In this document: positions 25,824-34,196 of the stretch, in pieces
Layout: each line of letters opens with the position of its first letter
Position numbering within the stretch: position 1 is the stretch's first letter
Origin: HKST-UBA178 sp965223815
GTDB taxonomy: Bacteria > Pseudomonadota > Gammaproteobacteria > Chromatiales > Chromatiaceae
Direction of reading: 5' to 3'
Length of the DNA: 64,000 nt
NCBI GenBank assembly: GCA_965223815.1
Contig: OZ245019.1
Coordinates: forward strand, 3,162,001-3,226,000
Translations under genes and position numbers: made by a program
Notes under the pieces: generated by a model
What the model was told of the DNA's origin: nothing
The model's input: the letters and a program-made list of their open reading frames with translations, nothing else
Database searches by the model: none

Positions 25824-27212
25824 ATGGGACGTTATCAGGCCATCTACCCGAAGATTCTGATTCCTTTTCTGGCAATCCTGGCGATTGGTACACTCACCGC
25901 TTGGTGGCTGGCCTCCTCTCTTTTTTCCAACACCCTGCAGACCCAGCGGGAGGGGCGGCTCACAAACGCCATCAGCGTATTGGCCCGAGGAAATTTACCC
26001 CTTACCCCCGACCTGCTCAGCCGTTTGGGAGCCTTGTTACAGGCAGATCTATACCTCATCGCAGAGGACGGCCGATTTTCTACTCCAGCTCAGCAGGAGC
26101 GGGCGCAACTCCTGACAAAGGCCATCGAAACCGCCTGGCAACAAAACAGTAGCGGAGCCTACAGTTCTATTAGCCAGGTTGGCGGTCACCAGTACAGCAT
26201 CCTCATCCAACCATTGCAGCGGGAGGTAGGCGGCCGCTTCTCCGCCATAGCATCAATCTCGGGACTTTCCGAGCTTCGCCAGGCCTCCACGCAGATGGCA
26301 CTGCGGCTGGGCATCGGCGCCATTGCGGGTATGTTATTGCTCTCTTGGCTGCTGCATCGTATCGCCCGAGGTATCACAGCGCCTATCACGCATTTATCGC
26401 AACTGGCAGAACGAGTAGCCGCCGGAGACCTGGGTAGCCAGGTGGACACCGGGGGCCCCCGTGAGGTCTCCGAGCTCGCCCAGAATCTTAACCGCATGTC
26501 GGCACAGCTGAAAAAATACCAACAAGAAATCGGGCAACAGAACAGGCTTCAAGCCCTGGGCGAAATGGCGGCCCGTGTCGCTCACGAGATTCGCAATCCC
26601 CTCACCGCTATCAAACTGCAGATTCAACTCCTAGGCGAGACAGGCAGGGAACCTAGACAGCAGCAGCGAATCCAGCGTCTGCTGGAGGAGATCAAACGCC
26701 TGGAGCTCATTGTCTCATCCCTACTGATGACCAGCGGGGAGATCGAGTTACGGTGTCAACCCATAGCTCTCAATGCGCTGGTTGATGAAGTCTTAGATCT
26801 GTTGCAGCCGCAGCTGGCACACAGGGGAATAACCGTTGAGCGACGCTTCGCCGTGCTTCCCGAATTGTCACTGGATCCCCACCGTTTAAAGCAGGTACTG
26901 TTCAATCTGATAAACAATGCAACTGACGAATTGACCCAGGGAGGCCAACTGTTGATCTCCACCGCGCTGGAGACAGCCAAGGAACCCCAGCAACTGCTGC
27001 TTTCGGTTGAGGATTCCGGGCCCGGAATGCCCGCTGAAATACTCCAGGAGGGGCCTTTCAAAGCCACATCCTCCAATAAACCCCACGGCTTGGGTATCGG
27101 CCTGGCTATCAGTCGCGAACTGCTGGAACTGCACGGAGGCACTTTACGGGCTGCTAGGAGCCAGGCGCTGGGAGGCGCGGCACTGATCGCCAGTCTGCCG
27201 CTACCCGGCTAG
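25824..27212 (+). CDS. Membrane sensor histidine kinase
   Basis: The 462-residue kinase has two membrane helices (about 10-32 and 155-177) flanking a periplasmic sensor of about 120 residues. HAMP follows (RGITAPITHLSQLAERVAAGDL), then the phosphoacceptor box ARVAHEIRNPLTAIKLQIQLL (His near residue 255). The ATPase carries an N box (LFNLINNATDEL), G1 (DSGPGMP) and G2 (GLGIGLAISREL). It is complete. It is followed 32 nt later by the sigma-54 response regulator gene, its presumed partner, in the NtrB/ZraS-like style. The signal is unknown. Confidence 0.92.
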   Translation: MGRYQAIYPKILIPFLAILAIGTLTAWWLASSLFSNTLQTQREGRLTNAISVLARGNLPLTPDLLSRLGALLQADLYLIAEDGRFSTPAQQERAQLLTKAIETAWQQNSSGAYSSISQVGGHQYSILIQPLQREVGGRFSAIASISGLSELRQASTQMALRLGIGAIAGMLLLSWLLHRIARGITAPITHLSQLAERVAAGDLGSQVDTGGPREVSELAQNLNRMSAQLKKYQQEIGQQNRLQALGEMAARVAHEIRNPLTAIKLQIQLLGETGREPRQQQRIQRLLEEIKRLELIVSSLLMTSGEIELRCQPIALNALVDEVLDLLQPQLAHRGITVERRFAVLPELSLDPHRLKQVLFNLINNATDELTQGGQLLISTALETAKEPQQLLLSVEDSGPGMPAEILQEGPFKATSSNKPHGLGIGLAISRELLELHGGTLRAARSQALGGAALIASLPLPG

Positions 27213-27244
27213 CAGAAAATCGAAATTAACATAAGCTGCTGAAA

Positions 27245-28645
27245 ATGGGAAAAATTCTAATAATCGACGACGAAGCTGCCATCTGCCAGGCATTAGGTGA
27301 GATTGTAGAGCTGGATGCGCACCTGCCAATGAAGGCCTCCTCGGGCACGGAGGGTTTGCGAATAGTCCAGGAGCAACAGCCCGATCTGGTTTTTCTCGAT
27401 GTGCAGATGCCCGGCATGGATGGTCTCCGAGTCTTGTCTGAGATCAAACAACACAGCCCGCAGGTCCCAGTCGTAGTCATGACGGCCTACGGCTCGGTGC
27501 AAACCGCTATGCAGGCAGTACGCCAAGGCGCCTTCGAATACCTGGGCAAGCCCTTAGAGATCAGCCAAGTTCGAGAGATACTGGAGCGCGCCCTAGGTGC
27601 GGATAAACCGCCGGCAGCCAAACAGGATGGTAGGCCGGTGCCCTTGCCCCCCGGCGATGAGTTGATTGGCCAATCCCCGCAAATGCAGGAAGTGTTCAAA
27701 TTGATGGGATTGTTGACAACCAATGAGCTTACGGTCCTGATCAGCGGTGAAAGCGGCGTCGGCAAGGAACTCGTCGCCAGGGGTATTCATTCCAACAGCG
27801 CTCGCAGAGAGCAACCTTTCGTCGCGGTGAATTGTGGCGCGATTCCTTCGCAACTGCTCGAGAGTGAGCTGTTTGGGCACGAAAAAGGGGCTTTCACGGG
27901 GGCCTCGGGGAGACGCCTGGGGCGCTTTGAGACAGCCGCCGGGGGCACGCTGTTTCTGGATGAAATAGGTGAATTGAGCTATGAGCTGCAAAGCAAATTA
28001 CTGAGAGTGCTCCAAGAACGCCGGTTCGAGCGGGTCGGCAGCTCAGAAACCCTACCCGTCCATGCCCGAATTCTGACTGCCACCAATCGTGATCTACAGC
28101 AGGAGGTAATCGAGAAGCGCTTCCGTGAAGACCTGTTTCACCGGATAAATTTGGTCAATCTCCACGTCCCCCCTCTCAGGAAAAGGGGAGAGGATCTAGA
28201 GTTGCTGGCCAATCACTTTCTGCATCAGGCCAATCAGGAACTCAACCAACAAGTGCACGCCTTACACCCGGATGCCCTGGATAAACTGCAGGCCTACCAC
28301 TGGCCAGGCAATGTACGGGAACTGGAGAACACCCTGAGAAAAGCGGTATTGCTGTGTCGCGGTGACATGCTTACCAGTCACGATCTGAAGATGAGTGAGA
28401 AGACGCACCAACCGCCGGCCGAGCATGATGAATATGCTGCCGACGCGGCACAACGGATTCGCCTGGCTGTGCGTGAGCTGCTGCGGGAAGAGCCCGGTGA
28501 TGGGGGCAATCTGTTTCACAATGTCATAGAGCTAGTGGAACAATCACTGGTAGATGAAGCGCTTCTCCTGACTAACCACAACCAGGTGGCCGCCTCCCGC
28601 CTCCTCGGTATCAATCGCACGACCTTGAGACGAAAAATAAATTGA
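27245..28645 (+). CDS. Sigma-54-dependent response regulator (NtrC family)
   Basis: The 466-residue protein has a receiver domain with phospho-acceptor D52 (LVFLDVQMPGMDG). The AAA+ domain carries Walker A GESGVGKE, the sigma-54-contacting GAFTGA loop and Walker B GGTLFLDEIGEL. A Fis-type helix-turn-helix closes it (NQVAASRLLGINRTTLRRKI). All motifs needed to activate sigma-54 polymerase are intact. Sigma-54 promoter matches lie on both sides, at 25480-25495 (minus) and 28934-28950 (plus), so these are likely targets; that link is inferred from proximity. Confidence 0.94.
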   Translation: MGKILIIDDEAAICQALGEIVELDAHLPMKASSGTEGLRIVQEQQPDLVFLDVQMPGMDGLRVLSEIKQHSPQVPVVVMTAYGSVQTAMQAVRQGAFEYLGKPLEISQVREILERALGADKPPAAKQDGRPVPLPPGDELIGQSPQMQEVFKLMGLLTTNELTVLISGESGVGKELVARGIHSNSARREQPFVAVNCGAIPSQLLESELFGHEKGAFTGASGRRLGRFETAAGGTLFLDEIGELSYELQSKLLRVLQERRFERVGSSETLPVHARILTATNRDLQQEVIEKRFREDLFHRINLVNLHVPPLRKRGEDLELLANHFLHQANQELNQQVHALHPDALDKLQAYHWPGNVRELENTLRKAVLLCRGDMLTSHDLKMSEKTHQPPAEHDEYAADAAQRIRLAVRELLREEPGDGGNLFHNVIELVEQSLVDEALLLTNHNQVAASRLLGINRTTLRRKIN

Positions 28646-28714
28646 GCCCGGACTGACAGCGTTCAGCCACCCTCATACGTTCTTGGGTAGAGGAAACAGC
28701 ACTGTTATTGACCT

Positions 28715-28731
28715 TGTACATATACTGTACA
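28715..28731. promoter_or_regulatory. TGTAC-N7-GTACA dyad, candidate upstream activator site
   Basis: A perfect five-base dyad spaced by seven bases lies about 205 bp upstream of the sigma-54 promoter, within the usual range for enhancer sites of NtrC-type regulators. It is just 70 bp past the end of the regulator gene itself. Assignment to that regulator is inference. Confidence 0.35.
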
Positions 28732-28933
28732 GGCTGATCATAGAGTCTCCAGATTAATATAACTAATTGTAATGAAACGATTTAGATCCGCACTTAGCTA
28801 AATGAACAGATCTGGCCCTGTATAGATGATGAGCATGGAAGAGATGCCGTTCGACATTGGCATTTCTTCTAAGAAATTTTGTTACTCATTGTAATTATTG
28901 AACTATTTGTATAACCAACTCCACTGTAGGCGG

Positions 28934-28950
28934 TTGGCCCACGGATTGCA
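28934..28950 (+). promoter_or_regulatory. Sigma-54 promoter for the inositol synthase/MoxR/ebo string
   Basis: TTGGCCC-ACGGA-TTGCA matches TGGCAC-N5-TTGCA with one mismatch and exact GG-N10-GC spacing. The expected transcript start is near 28961, giving a leader of about 225 nt to the inositol synthase ATG. It follows the sigma-54 regulator gene directly. Confidence 0.65.
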
Positions 28951-29187
28951 TACTTTTTTTTACAACGTCTTCTTCTCAGATCGAAGCTGCCGAAACACCG
29001 GTGCACTGGGCCCACCCCCACAAAGGGCCAAGCGCACCGGCGGCGTCCACCGGGTAGGTGCGATTCAGCACGGGCAGTTTATTCCCAAAGTTAAGTGCCG
29101 GTGGTGTCGTTATAACAGCCACAACCCGAGCATTGTCGCTTGCGTGACGGTGTATGTAGTTCAGCAGTAATGGATGGGGCAAGAAAA

Positions 29188-30426
29188 ATGTACACAAAGA
29201 CACTGGGCATACCGAGAACAGGCGTATGGTTGGCTGGGGCCAAAGGGGATATCGCGGCAACCATGATGGCGGGCGCAGTGGCCCTGCGGGAACGGCATAT
29301 CTCAGAATCCGGTCTTACGACCGCGGTGCCGCCTATGGATCAGCTGCCGCTAGTCGATCCGGGGCAGTTGGTGTTTGGTGGTATAGACATCAGCACCCAG
29401 CCGCTGATCGAGTCTGTAAACCGCCTCTACCACCAATCCCGAACCATATCGCGGGAGATATTGGATGCGGTGACTCCCGCCATTAATGAGATCGACAAAG
29501 ACATTCTCGTGGATCGAAGCATGACTTGGCGCCCCGCCAGGCCCAATCCGGGCATGCCGACCTTACGGGAGATCACAGACCGCCTGACCGAGAACATGAT
29601 TCAGTTCCGCGCCAAGCATGAGCTGGATCACTTAGTGGTGGTCAATGTCACCTCTTCCGAGCCAGAGCCGGCCCAGGTCCCTGAACAGGAAACCTTGGAA
29701 GGGCTGGAAGAATTGATAGACAACAATCGCAAGGGACTGGTCTCCCCCGGTGTCTGTTATGTCTATTCGGCGCTGCGCGCAGGTTGTTCCTACCTCAATT
29801 TCACACCTAATCCCGGCACCACCCTGGGCGCAATCGAAGCTCTGGCGGCAAAGCTCGGCCTCCCCTACTACGGCAACGACGGCAAGACCGGTGAAACATT
29901 GGTAAAGACCGCGTTGGCGCCCATGTTTGCTTGTCGCAATCTTCGCGTTCTAAGTTGGGAAGGCACCAATCTTTTGGGGAACAATGACGGCAAGGCCCTT
30001 GATGAGCCGGAAAATCGCACCGCCAAGATGCGAAACAAAGGCAACGTACTGGAAAACATACTCGGCTATTCCCCCCACTCAGGAGTAGATATCAATTTCG
30101 TACCCTCTCTCGGAGATTGGAAGACCGCCTGGGATTTAATTCATTTCCAAGGATTCCTCGACGTGAGAATGTCCATGCAGTTCACCTGGCAAGGTTGCGA
30201 CTCGGTCCTCGCTGCGCCATTGGTGTTGGATATGGTCCGACTGGCGGAATTCGCCAACCGCAATGGTGAGAGTGGACCAATGCGCCATCTGGCTGCCTTC
30301 TTCAAGAATCCGATTCAACTCGATGAGATGGCCTTGCACGCTCAGTTCCAGCTGCTACTGGATTATACGGAAGCCCACATCGCCAACGCCCCGGCACAAA
30401 ATACCGAGCTCGGCAACGCTGGCTGA
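29188..30426 (+). CDS. Inositol-3-phosphate synthase (myo-inositol-1-phosphate synthase)
   Basis: This enzyme converts glucose-6-phosphate to inositol-3-phosphate using NAD. The 412-residue product shows the N-terminal dinucleotide region (GVWLAGAKGDIAATMMAG), the family signature SWEGTNLLGNNDGKAL, and the active-site stretch DINFVPSLGDWKTAWDLIHFQGFL. I start at ATG 29188, preceded by GGGG; ATG 29170 would add six residues. It opens the long plus-strand string behind the sigma-54 promoter. From memory, such synthases accompany ebo genes in other bacteria, which fits the ebo cluster 12 kb downstream. Confidence 0.92.
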   Translation: MYTKTLGIPRTGVWLAGAKGDIAATMMAGAVALRERHISESGLTTAVPPMDQLPLVDPGQLVFGGIDISTQPLIESVNRLYHQSRTISREILDAVTPAINEIDKDILVDRSMTWRPARPNPGMPTLREITDRLTENMIQFRAKHELDHLVVVNVTSSEPEPAQVPEQETLEGLEELIDNNRKGLVSPGVCYVYSALRAGCSYLNFTPNPGTTLGAIEALAAKLGLPYYGNDGKTGETLVKTALAPMFACRNLRVLSWEGTNLLGNNDGKALDEPENRTAKMRNKGNVLENILGYSPHSGVDINFVPSLGDWKTAWDLIHFQGFLDVRMSMQFTWQGCDSVLAAPLVLDMVRLAEFANRNGESGPMRHLAAFFKNPIQLDEMALHAQFQLLLDYTEAHIANAPAQNTELGNAG

Positions 30427-30453
30427 GACGGGGATCTACCATCGGTATCGCCC

Positions 30454-31173
30454 ATGAAAGCGACCTGGCAAATCTTGTTGGTTATCGCCGCTAGCGAGCT
30501 AACCGCCCTGGCGCTGGGAGTGGGGAACACTATCTCCGCCGGGGAGGCACGCTGGTCGCTGGCCGTCGTATGCCTGGCTTCAGGGTTGTTACTGCTGCTC
30601 GGTGACGAAGCTGACAAAGAGGGTGCGTGGCTCGTCTTATACCGACCTGCGCTACTGGCTGGCGTTAGTACACTCGGCGTACTGGTTTGGCATTTCCCTG
30701 ATCCGCAATCATTAGTCGTCGCCGTCAGGCTGGCCTTGGGAGTTGCAGTTCTGGTTTTCACCTTTTCCGGTGCAACCTGGTTCCTTGCATCCGTTGGCGG
30801 GAATTTACAGATAGCGTCCTGGATAATTGTTTGCATCGCTGCCATCACTGCGGCAGCGCCTGTGTGGTGCGGGCCGCTGGTGGATATTGCCCAGTTTTCA
30901 ACCTGGGGCACAGATTTCGTTATTGCCGTCAGCCCCCTCAGCTATCTTGCTTCCCTTGGCGGCTGGGACTATCTGAGGGGTGACTGGTTCTACCGCCACT
31001 CACCATTTGGCGGTCTGCGTTACGACTACCCCTCCGCCGATATCTCCAGTCTGGTGTATCTGACGATTGGCCTGGCCGGGCACTATCTAGGCAGGCAAGT
31101 GGGCCGATCAGCAATGGCCGTGACCGACAAAGCGGAGATCTCCGACTCTTCTCCCTATCACTACTCAACTTGA
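30454..31173 (+). CDS. Unknown polytopic membrane protein
   Basis: The 239-residue product has about seven hydrophobic segments (examples: WQILLVIAASELTALALGV at the N-terminus, LAVVCLASGLLLLLG, ASWIIVCIAAITAAAPVW). A polar loop follows near residue 175 (GGWDYLRGDWFYRHSPFGG), and the tail is hydrophilic. No family was recognised. It starts 27 nt after the inositol synthase stop and ends 12 nt before the second toroid gene, so it is part of the same transcript. Confidence 0.7.
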   Translation: MKATWQILLVIAASELTALALGVGNTISAGEARWSLAVVCLASGLLLLLGDEADKEGAWLVLYRPALLAGVSTLGVLVWHFPDPQSLVVAVRLALGVAVLVFTFSGATWFLASVGGNLQIASWIIVCIAAITAAAPVWCGPLVDIAQFSTWGTDFVIAVSPLSYLASLGGWDYLRGDWFYRHSPFGGLRYDYPSADISSLVYLTIGLAGHYLGRQVGRSAMAVTDKAEISDSSPYHYST

Positions 31174-31185
31174 GGCATATGAAAA

Positions 31186-32268
31186 ATGAAGCTTAATAGG
31201 CTTATCCCACTGACCTTGGTAACACTGCTGATGCCCCAAATGTCGATGGCCGCAGAGTCGAACATGGACCAGGAGCTGCTGGCCAAGGCTAAAGGACTGG
31301 CAGACGACGGGCTGCACTATCTGCGCCAGAATCAGGCAGAGGACGGCTCCTGGTCGAACTCGGTTGGGGTCACTGCTTTGGGATTGAGAGCCTTTCTGGA
31401 GAATCGCCGTGGTTACAGCGAAGAGGATGGCCCCTTTATCACCCGTCCTGTGAAATTTCTCCTGGACCATGTCAACGAGGACGGCTCAATCAGCGAGACC
31501 AATCAGAATCGCAATTACAATACTGCAGTAGCAATTACCGCACTCAAGGCGACCCAGAATCCTGCATACGACCAGGTGATAGCCAACGCCCAAAAATTCA
31601 TTCATAAGCTGCAACTCGACGTCGAAGATGGCTATGAACCCGACCACAAATACTACGGTGGCATCGGATACGGAGGAGACGAGCGTCCCGACCTCTCCAA
31701 CATATACCACGCCATCGAAGCGATGAAAGCCACTAACTTCGAAGAGAATGACCCGATGTGGGACAAGGCACTGGTATTTATCAGCCGTTCCCAAAACAAT
31801 AGTGAAACCAACGATCAGGAGTGGGCCAGCAACGACGGTGGATTTGCCTATATGCCGGGTTACAGCCCCCATGGAGAAACTGTGTCCTACGGCAGCATGA
31901 CCAGCGCCGGTTTGCTGAGTCTGCTGTATGCCGGAGCGGACAAGAACGATCCTCGGGTGAAGGCGTCTTACAACTGGATCCGAAACAACTATTCGCTGGA
32001 GACAAATCCGGGAGCCAAAAAGAATCAGGGGCTGTTCTACTACTACAATGCCTTCGCCAAGACCATGCGAGCCTACGGTGAAAAGGAGTTGGTTGACGAC
32101 AAAGGGATCAGCCACAATTGGCGCGAGGATCTGACCCGGCAATTGATGAGCATACAAAACAAGGACGGCAGCTGGGTCAACAACCACTCCCCCCGCTGGT
32201 GGGAGGGAGATAAAAATCTCTGTACGGCCTGGTCGGTCATCGCCCTTAACCAGGTGATTAACGACTAG
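31186..32268 (+). CDS. Secreted alpha/alpha-toroid (prenyltransferase/squalene-oxidase repeat) protein
   Basis: The 360-residue protein has a signal peptide (LIPLTLVTLLMPQMSMAA) and is otherwise a helical toroid. QW-like repeats appear at QAEDGSWSNSVGVTALGLRA (about residue 45), the QNRNYNTAVAITALKA segment, NDGGFAYMPGYSPHG and QNKDGSWVNNHSPRWW. No DxDD catalytic motif is present. It lacks the calcium-binding tail of the first toroid protein. Toroid proteins of this class sit beside MoxR/VWA genes in several bacterial groups (recollection). It lies three nt before the next gene of the string. Confidence 0.85.
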   Translation: MKLNRLIPLTLVTLLMPQMSMAAESNMDQELLAKAKGLADDGLHYLRQNQAEDGSWSNSVGVTALGLRAFLENRRGYSEEDGPFITRPVKFLLDHVNEDGSISETNQNRNYNTAVAITALKATQNPAYDQVIANAQKFIHKLQLDVEDGYEPDHKYYGGIGYGGDERPDLSNIYHAIEAMKATNFEENDPMWDKALVFISRSQNNSETNDQEWASNDGGFAYMPGYSPHGETVSYGSMTSAGLLSLLYAGADKNDPRVKASYNWIRNNYSLETNPGAKKNQGLFYYYNAFAKTMRAYGEKELVDDKGISHNWREDLTRQLMSIQNKDGSWVNNHSPRWWEGDKNLCTAWSVIALNQVIND

Positions 32269-32271
32269 GCG

Positions 32272-33723
32272 ATGTTTCCAGAGGGGATCACATCGCGCTC
32301 CACCTGCTGCTGGATGTTGGCCCTTTGCGCCTTTGTAGGCAAGGCCTTGGCGGGGCCACAGTTGACTGTGATTCCCGCCTGGGATGGAAAATTCGTTCCC
32401 GGCAACCCAAGCGAGGTGCGCCTGCACCTCGTGCCTCAGAGCGGCGGCCCATTCAGCCTGACTCTTTCGACTCCGGGGTGGAGTAGTCGACACGAGGGGG
32501 TAATGGAGGCGGAGACCGAATATCGTATCTCCCTCCCCGTGTATCCCCAACCCGGCAAACCGGTAGATATCTCACTGCAGCAGGAAGGAATATCTCCGGT
32601 GCAGCAGTCTGTGGAGTTCTCCCCTATCGACAGGCCGATCACCGCGGAGGTCAGGTCCGGCGGAGGTTTTTCGCCCCCTATCGAAGCCGTGGAGCTGGCC
32701 TTGGTTGATATCCATATGCTGCCGCGTACCGCGGAAGGCTATGGCGGTGTCTCCTCTATCGAAATCCCGCCGGAACTACTCACTCAGTTGACCACCCGGC
32801 AGCTGAAGGCCCTGGATTACTATCTCGGCGATTGCCGGACATTGATATTGCACGGTGGCGACGAACGGGTTGCGGCGGTTATCAGATCCCACGCGGGTTG
32901 CGGCGGCCGCAGTATCAAGCTCTCCCCGGCTTCCGGTATCAGACCGGAGAATCCACTACCGAGCCGCCCTGCCCTGGAAAACCTGCTCCCTGCCGATGGA
33001 GAGGGTTATACTCAGATAGCCGGCTTCTATCTAGCCGGATATGCGATCCTGCTCATCCTGGCACTGTTGACTTTGCGCCGAGCTACGGCGCTGGTATCCG
33101 TTCCGCTCATCGGCTCCCTGGCGATACCTGCGCTTGCCTATCTGGGACAGACTGAGCCCCATGTGGTTAGCTGGGTGGAGACCGAATCCGGAGATCCCAG
33201 CGGCCGCTATGCGATGCTGATTAAAGTCGAAGGCAGCCGGTCGCAGCAGCTGCAGATGCCGCTGCCTGACCTGGCCACGCTGCCCACTACCGATTCCGCG
33301 CCACCGATGACGGTCATCCTCTCGAACGACCAGAACCCGAAAAAACGGTGGCTGCAGCTGGATACTCGTCCGTTCACCAAAGAACATATTAGGCTAGTTG
33401 GCAATTTCCGGTTGCAGCAACCACTCTCCCTGGTCAGCAGCGCTTCGGGCACCCTGGTAACCAACACCGGAGGCACATCTTCGCCCGCCGCCCTGCTGGT
33501 TCTGGAAGGCGAGCTGCATCAGATCCCGCCGCTGCCCCCAAGCGCGCATTGGATGCCTTCCGAAGAGAGCCGCTCGGATCGGCAGAGCCGTCTGATCAGC
33601 CTCTTCAAAGCCCGGGCTGGAGTACCATCACTGCTGGTTCCCTTCACCCTCCCCTTTCTCCCTTCGGATCAATTCCAACAGGCGAACGGGTGGCTGCTGA
33701 TAAGGGCGGGGAAGCGCGCATGA
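32272..33723 (+). CDS. Membrane-anchored periplasmic protein of the MoxR/VWA cluster
   Basis: The 483-residue product starts with a signal peptide (MLALCAFVGKALAG). About 220 residues of beta-rich periplasmic sequence follow. Two membrane helices lie near 248-290 (IAGFYLAGYAILLILALLTLRR, VSVPLIGSLAIPALAYL), then a second beta-rich domain of about 190 residues. No family was recognised. The layout resembles auxiliary proteins that accompany MoxR-DUF58-VWA operons. The next gene's ATG overlaps its stop (ATGA). Confidence 0.7.
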   Translation: MFPEGITSRSTCCWMLALCAFVGKALAGPQLTVIPAWDGKFVPGNPSEVRLHLVPQSGGPFSLTLSTPGWSSRHEGVMEAETEYRISLPVYPQPGKPVDISLQQEGISPVQQSVEFSPIDRPITAEVRSGGGFSPPIEAVELALVDIHMLPRTAEGYGGVSSIEIPPELLTQLTTRQLKALDYYLGDCRTLILHGGDERVAAVIRSHAGCGGRSIKLSPASGIRPENPLPSRPALENLLPADGEGYTQIAGFYLAGYAILLILALLTLRRATALVSVPLIGSLAIPALAYLGQTEPHVVSWVETESGDPSGRYAMLIKVEGSRSQQLQMPLPDLATLPTTDSAPPMTVILSNDQNPKKRWLQLDTRPFTKEHIRLVGNFRLQQPLSLVSSASGTLVTNTGGTSSPAALLVLEGELHQIPPLPPSAHWMPSEESRSDRQSRLISLFKARAGVPSLLVPFTLPFLPSDQFQQANGWLLIRAGKRA

Positions 33724-34196
33724 ATCCAACGCGTGCCGCATTTTTAACCGGACTCTGCTACACCTTGCCACTGCTGGTCTGGTGTGTGCCCCTGGTGTGG
33801 GGGATCGAAGGCAGAGATCACGCAACGTCGCTGTTGGAACAGTTGACCGGCCTGATCCTGCTGCTCCAGGCGCTAGCCGTAGTACTGTTCGTGCCCCGCT
33901 TTCTGGGCCAGCGGACCTGGACTGCGGCGTTGACCGACACCTTGGTTCTGATTTCCGTTCCATGGCCACTGCTCACCTTCGCTTCGCTGCAAGCGGAGTT
34001 GAATCCCTGGATCGTGGTTTTCTCACAGCTCGCCATCGGCGGCATCGGCTTGATGCTCTGGGGTGCGTGTCGATTGCTCAACCACCTATCCTGGCCGCAA
34101 ACCATCTTACGCCCCCTCTCTTACTCTACGGGGGTTATCGGGCTCGCCCTGATACTCGCCAGCCACTCAGCCTGGGCAGGTTATCTAACATCGTGA
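33720..34196 (+). CDS. Small polytopic membrane protein of the MoxR/VWA cluster
   Basis: From ATG 33720 (overlapping the previous stop by four nt) the 158-residue product has about five hydrophobic helices, beginning AAFLTGLCYTLPLLVWCVPLVWG and ending VIGLALILASHSAWAGYL. The frame is open further upstream, but the overlap and hydrophobic N-terminus fix the start. No family was recognised; probably a membrane partner of its neighbours. Confidence 0.65.
   Translation: MNPTRAAFLTGLCYTLPLLVWCVPLVWGIEGRDHATSLLEQLTGLILLLQALAVVLFVPRFLGQRTWTAALTDTLVLISVPWPLLTFASLQAELNPWIVVFSQLAIGGIGLMLWGACRLLNHLSWPQTILRPLSYSTGVIGLALILASHSAWAGYLTS

Larger units (their letters stand above)
28646..29187. other. Regulatory intergenic region upstream of the inositol synthase string
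   Basis: This 542-bp AT-rich gene-free region carries a sigma-54 promoter match at 28934-28950 and an upstream dyad at 28715-28731 (separate entries). It also holds an ATGCC-N10-GGCAT inverted repeat near 28852, two ATTGTAAT words (near 28769 and 28889) that may mark further regulator sites, and a T8 run just after the promoter. A leader of roughly 220 nt would precede the inositol synthase gene. No gene is seen. Confidence 0.55.

Noticed and set aside
31486..32550. A 354-codon open frame antisense to the second toroid gene
   Set aside because: It lies opposite a clear secreted toroid protein, has no family features or ribosome site, and its composition mirrors the sense codons.
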